DNA of 64,000 nucleotides. Source: Pueribacillus theae. Lineage in GTDB: Bacteria > Bacillota > Bacilli > Bacillales > UBA6769. Location: assembly GCF_003097615.1 (NCBI RefSeq), contig NZ_QCZG01000005.1, forward strand, positions 1 through 64,000, written 5' to 3'. This document shows, piece by piece, positions 60,926 through 64,000 of this stretch. Position 1 is the stretch's first letter. Every line of letters begins with the position of its first letter. The notes under the pieces are model-generated. The model saw nothing but the letters and a program-made list of their open reading frames with translations. It did no database searches and was not told where the DNA came from. The position numbers were made by a program, and so were the translations under genes.

Positions 60926-62488
60926 TTGACAACAGTTGGCCAATTGCTTGAATGGTCTGCAACAAATTATCCAAATAAAGCAGGACTTATTTATCGTGAG
61001 AAAAATCACGTATGGACATTTAAACAATTTAACGAAAAAGCAAATCAACTTGCCCATGCTTTTATGAAACTAGGAATCAAGAAAGGGGACGTCGTATCTG
61101 TTTTTCTTTACAACACAAGCGAATTTGCGCTGACACAGTTTGCGGCAGCAAAAATTGGGGCCATCTTCAATCCGATAAATTATCGACTAACTGCAAGCGA
61201 ATTGCAATTTATTCTTAACGACGCGGAGTCTAAGCTGCTCGTTTTTGAAGAGGCTGTTTTAGAAACGGTTAAAAAAACGGTAAACTTGGGAGTGAAAGTC
61301 CAACATTATGTGTACGTTGATAAAAACGTCCCTGAGTTTGCCGAAGATTTTGAAGAATTGTTGAATTCCGAGCCTGTTGAAAAACCGAATATTGAAGTGA
61401 ATGAAAACGATCTGTATATTATGATGTACACAAGCGGGACAACAGGCAAACCAAAAGGTGTATTGCACAAGCATCGTGACATGGTTCATCACGGCTTTTT
61501 AATGATGCAATGCATGGGGCTTACAAAAAACGATATTGGTTTATCTGCGGCGCCTTTGAACCATACTGCGGAATTGCACACATCGTTTTTGCCCCGTGTG
61601 CAGGTTGGTGCAACGAATATTCTCCTGCATGATTTTGATACGGAAAAGGTGCTTCAAACGATTCAAGAAGAAAAAGTTACGCATCTCTTTGCCGCGCCAA
61701 CAATGGTCAATATGCTTTTAAATCATAAGGAATTTGACAACTACGATTTATCAAGCCTCCGTTTGCTCGGCTACGGGGGAGCGTCAATGGCACCGGTTTT
61801 AATTAAACGTTTCTTGTCCCGCACATCGGCTGAATTAGTCCAAATGTTAGGCACAACAGAAATGGGGCCTGTCCTCACTGTCTTATTTTCAGATGAACAG
61901 TTGGCGAAAGCAGGTTCCGCAGGAAAAGCAATTTTAACCCATGAAGTAAAAATCGCGCGTCTTAACGAAGATGGCAGTCCGACAAACCCAGATAATGAAT
62001 GTGAAATCGGTGAAGTTGGAGAAATTATCGTCCGTGGCCCTTGTATGATGAAGGAATACTACAAGCGAGAGGAAGCGACTCAGAAGGCGCTCGCCTATGG
62101 CTGGTATCATACGGGCGACTTGGGGCATGTTGATTCCGACGGATACATTTGGGTCCGGGATCGGATGGACTTTATGATTAATTCCGGTGCAGAAAACATT
62201 TATCCCCGTGAAGTGGAAGACAACTTAATTGAACATCCTAGTGTAGATGAAGCAGCCGTTGTCGGAAAGCCTGATCCAAAGTGGGGCGAAATCGTTGTCG
62301 CGTTTATCGTTTTGAAAGAAGGAGAAAATGTTACGCCCGATGAGCTTGACAAATTTTTAATCGAAAATGAAAAGCTTGCGAAATATAAACGTCCGCGTGA
62401 ATACCATTTTATTGATCGTCTTCCAAAAACTGCAAGCGGAAAAATTCAAAAGTTTATTCTGGAAAAAAAGTTTCAAGCTACAAGTTAA
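60926..62488 (+). CDS. Acyl-CoA ligase (AMP-forming)
   Basis: A 520-residue ANL ligase with YTSGTTGKPKG near residue 168, GTTEMGP, DRMDFMINSGAEN (Asp-Phe where others have Lys-Asp) and the lysine in SGKIQKFIL. The TTG at 60926 follows GAGAGGG; GTG at 60917 is too close to that site. With the hydratase, hydroxyacyl dehydrogenase and the dehydrogenase at 62821 it forms a small beta-oxidation set lacking only a thiolase. Confidence 0.9.
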   Translation: MTTVGQLLEWSATNYPNKAGLIYREKNHVWTFKQFNEKANQLAHAFMKLGIKKGDVVSVFLYNTSEFALTQFAAAKIGAIFNPINYRLTASELQFILNDAESKLLVFEEAVLETVKKTVNLGVKVQHYVYVDKNVPEFAEDFEELLNSEPVEKPNIEVNENDLYIMMYTSGTTGKPKGVLHKHRDMVHHGFLMMQCMGLTKNDIGLSAAPLNHTAELHTSFLPRVQVGATNILLHDFDTEKVLQTIQEEKVTHLFAAPTMVNMLLNHKEFDNYDLSSLRLLGYGGASMAPVLIKRFLSRTSAELVQMLGTTEMGPVLTVLFSDEQLAKAGSAGKAILTHEVKIARLNEDGSPTNPDNECEIGEVGEIIVRGPCMMKEYYKREEATQKALAYGWYHTGDLGHVDSDGYIWVRDRMDFMINSGAENIYPREVEDNLIEHPSVDEAAVVGKPDPKWGEIVVAFIVLKEGENVTPDELDKFLIENEKLAKYKRPREYHFIDRLPKTASGKIQKFILEKKFQATS

Positions 62489-62489
62489 G

Positions 62490-62770
62490 TGCGTGTTCAA
62501 AAAGGAGGACAACGAGAGGCAAGAAAATCGAGGAAGCGCAGTTCTGAGCACAAAGCTGGTCGCTACGTAAGCATCCGCATCGCACGCAGGAAAAGTGTTT
62601 TTCTTTTCCAAGGAACGGAGCGTATGTTTGTAGGATACGTGAGTAGCGGAAGAGCAAGCTGACGAAGAGATTCTTAGCCTATTAAGGAAGTTCGACTAAA
62701 AGCATCACGTCCTGTGATAACGCCGAACTGACTCACATCCTGTGAACCTCCGGACATTTTGAACAACTTC
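62490..62770. repeat. MITE-like non-coding element with terminal inverted repeats
   Basis: This 332-bp gap (62489-62820) is mostly one element. GTTCAAAAAGGAGG (62495-62508) is matched inverted by CCTCC-N4-ATTTTGAAC (62747-62764). Near the right end two small hairpins follow each other (ATCAC-GTCCT-GTGAT and TCACATCCTGTGA). No protein is encoded. It looks like a miniature mobile or structured repeat of the kind dispersed in Bacillaceae genomes; family identity was not verified. Confidence 0.55.
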
Positions 62771-62820
62771 GTTAGGTATAATTTTTTTTGAAATAGTGGA
62801 ATGCTGGGAGGTTGTAACAA

Positions 62821-63963
62821 ATGAGCTTATTTGAACTGTCAAAAGAGCATGCTGAAATTAAAGAGACCATCCATAAGTTGGCTCAAGATAAAATTAAGCC
62901 GATGGCGATTGAGATTGATGAAAGAGGCGAATATCCCCGCGAGGTGTTGAACTTATTATCAGAATACGGATTTATCGGGGCGAATATGCCTGAAGAATAC
63001 GGCGGAGCGGGGCTTGACTTGCTTAGCTTTTGCACGATCGTCGAAGAGATTGCAAGAGTGTGCGCTTCATCATCTCAAGTCATTGTCGTGCAGGAGCTGG
63101 GGTCGCTTCCGATCATGATCGGCGCGGATGAAGAGCTGAAGCAGCGCATTCTTCCAGATGTAGCGACAGGGAAGAAGGTCATTGCTTATGCGTTAACCGA
63201 ACCAGGAGCGGGATCTGATGTGCAAAGCTTATCAACGAGGGCAGAGAAAGATGGTTCAGATTATATTTTAAACGGCCAGAAAATGTTCATTAGCAACGGT
63301 GGAGCCGCTGATTACTATACCGTTTTTGCGAAAACAGACAAAGGAATTACCGCCTTCGTCGTTGATAAAGATACACCAGGATTTGAAGTCGGCAAATTAG
63401 AGAAGAAGATGGGCATTAAAGGCTCCCCTACAGCACAGCTCTATATTGAAAATTGCCGCGTACCCGAAGAAAATCGCATCGGAGAAGAAGGAGAAGGCTG
63501 GATCATTGCAATGAAAACATTCGATAAGTCACGGCCGACTGTGGCGGCGCAAGCATTGGGTATTGCCCAAGGCGCTTTCGATATCGCCAGAGAGTATTTA
63601 CAGGAAAGAGAACAATTCGGCAAAAAAATTGCTTCCTTCCAAGGGCTTCAATTTATGCTTGCAGACATGGCGACACAAATTGAAGCGGCAAGGGGCCTTG
63701 TTTATCGGGCTGCTGCAAAAGTGAATGAGCTATCTTCAACAGGGAAAAACCCTGAACTTACGCAGGCTTCATCAATGGCGAAAATGTTTGCTTCAGATGT
63801 AGCGATGAAAGTGACGACTGATGCCGTTCAACTGCTTGGCGGGTATGGTTACGTGCAGGAATATCAAGTGGAACGAATGATGCGGGATGCAAAAATTACG
63901 CAGATTTATGAAGGTACAAATCAAATTCAACGAATGATTATTGCGAAAACATTACTTAAATAG
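62821..63963 (+). CDS. Acyl-CoA dehydrogenase, short/medium-chain type
   Basis: A 380-residue acyl-CoA dehydrogenase of the butyryl-CoA (AcdA/MmgC) type: TEPGAGSD, REQFGKKI, LLGGYGYVQEYQVERMMRD, and the catalytic Glu in QIYEGTNQIQR near the C-terminus. It is a standard homotetramer-type enzyme, unlike the four in the activator-B operon. ATG follows GGGAGG. After its stop, 37 bases ending in AAAAGGGGGACACATC reach the window edge, probably the ribosome binding site of the next gene. Confidence 0.93.
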   Translation: MSLFELSKEHAEIKETIHKLAQDKIKPMAIEIDERGEYPREVLNLLSEYGFIGANMPEEYGGAGLDLLSFCTIVEEIARVCASSSQVIVVQELGSLPIMIGADEELKQRILPDVATGKKVIAYALTEPGAGSDVQSLSTRAEKDGSDYILNGQKMFISNGGAADYYTVFAKTDKGITAFVVDKDTPGFEVGKLEKKMGIKGSPTAQLYIENCRVPEENRIGEEGEGWIIAMKTFDKSRPTVAAQALGIAQGAFDIAREYLQEREQFGKKIASFQGLQFMLADMATQIEAARGLVYRAAAKVNELSSTGKNPELTQASSMAKMFASDVAMKVTTDAVQLLGGYGYVQEYQVERMMRDAKITQIYEGTNQIQRMIIAKTLLK

Positions 63964-64000
63964 CTTGACCAACCAATAATTCGGAAAAGGGGGACACATC

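Overview
The window reads as chromosomal DNA of a low-G+C Bacillaceae bacterium; the genus cannot be fixed from sequence alone. Supporting signs are strong AGGAGG-type ribosome binding sites, frequent TTG/GTG starts, an IDEAL-domain protein, a YpgR/CvfC-type NifU-N/HEAT protein, a SodC-like lipoprotein and RocR-style sigma-54 activators. No tRNA, rRNA, phage or CRISPR was seen. Nearly all of it encodes uptake, CoA activation and beta-oxidation-type breakdown of organic acids.

Layout. 100-7045: a LIV-type ABC importer (binding protein, two permeases, two ATPases) with an acyl-CoA ligase and a hotdog thioesterase. 7160-9982: class II aldolase-like protein (minus strand), IDEAL protein, YpgR-like protein, with dispersed repeats. 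10253-14435: ligase plus phosphotriesterase-like hydrolase, then an orphan binding protein. 14619-32256: sigma-54 activator A, then a roughly 16-kb operon (SDR, ligase, two tandem binding proteins, a second LIV permease/ATPase set, SDR, two ligases, alpha-methylacyl-CoA racemase-like protein, ACAD10/11-like dehydrogenase, APH-like kinase). 32292-34415: sigma-54 activator B (minus strand, with CBS domains), divergent from a roughly 18.6-kb operon at 34623-53217 (LiuC/AtuE-like crotonase, biotinyl carrier, split AtuA, four acyl-CoA dehydrogenases, carboxyltransferase, two MaoC-type proteins, five ligases of which one is interrupted, and a relic of another ligase). 53320-55561: stress and housekeeping genes and a 24-residue peptide. 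55617-58021: sigma-54 activator C and one crotonase. 58078-63963: P-loop protein (minus), then enoyl-CoA hydratase, 3-hydroxyacyl-CoA dehydrogenase, ligase and acyl-CoA dehydrogenase.

How the genes fit together. Each sigma-54 activator lies beside its own GG-N10-GC promoter, and between gene and promoter are inverted-repeat sites spaced 19-21 bp apart (two for A and B, three for C). Three substrate-induced regulons can therefore be proposed from sequence. The most unusual finding is the adjacent acyl-CoA dehydrogenase pair 37436/38707. One subunit keeps the active-site motifs but has lost the C-terminal FAD-clasp motifs, and the other shows the reverse. Close intact paralogues of both lie 5 kb downstream. 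This is the signature of an obligate alpha-beta acyl-CoA dehydrogenase like those of actinobacterial steroid side-chain degradation. The tandem MaoC proteins (one lacking the catalytic Asp), the racemase-like protein and the Atu-like genes point to a bulky, methyl-branched or isoprenoid-like acid. The real substrate is not determined, and no thiolase or biotin carboxylase is present in the window.
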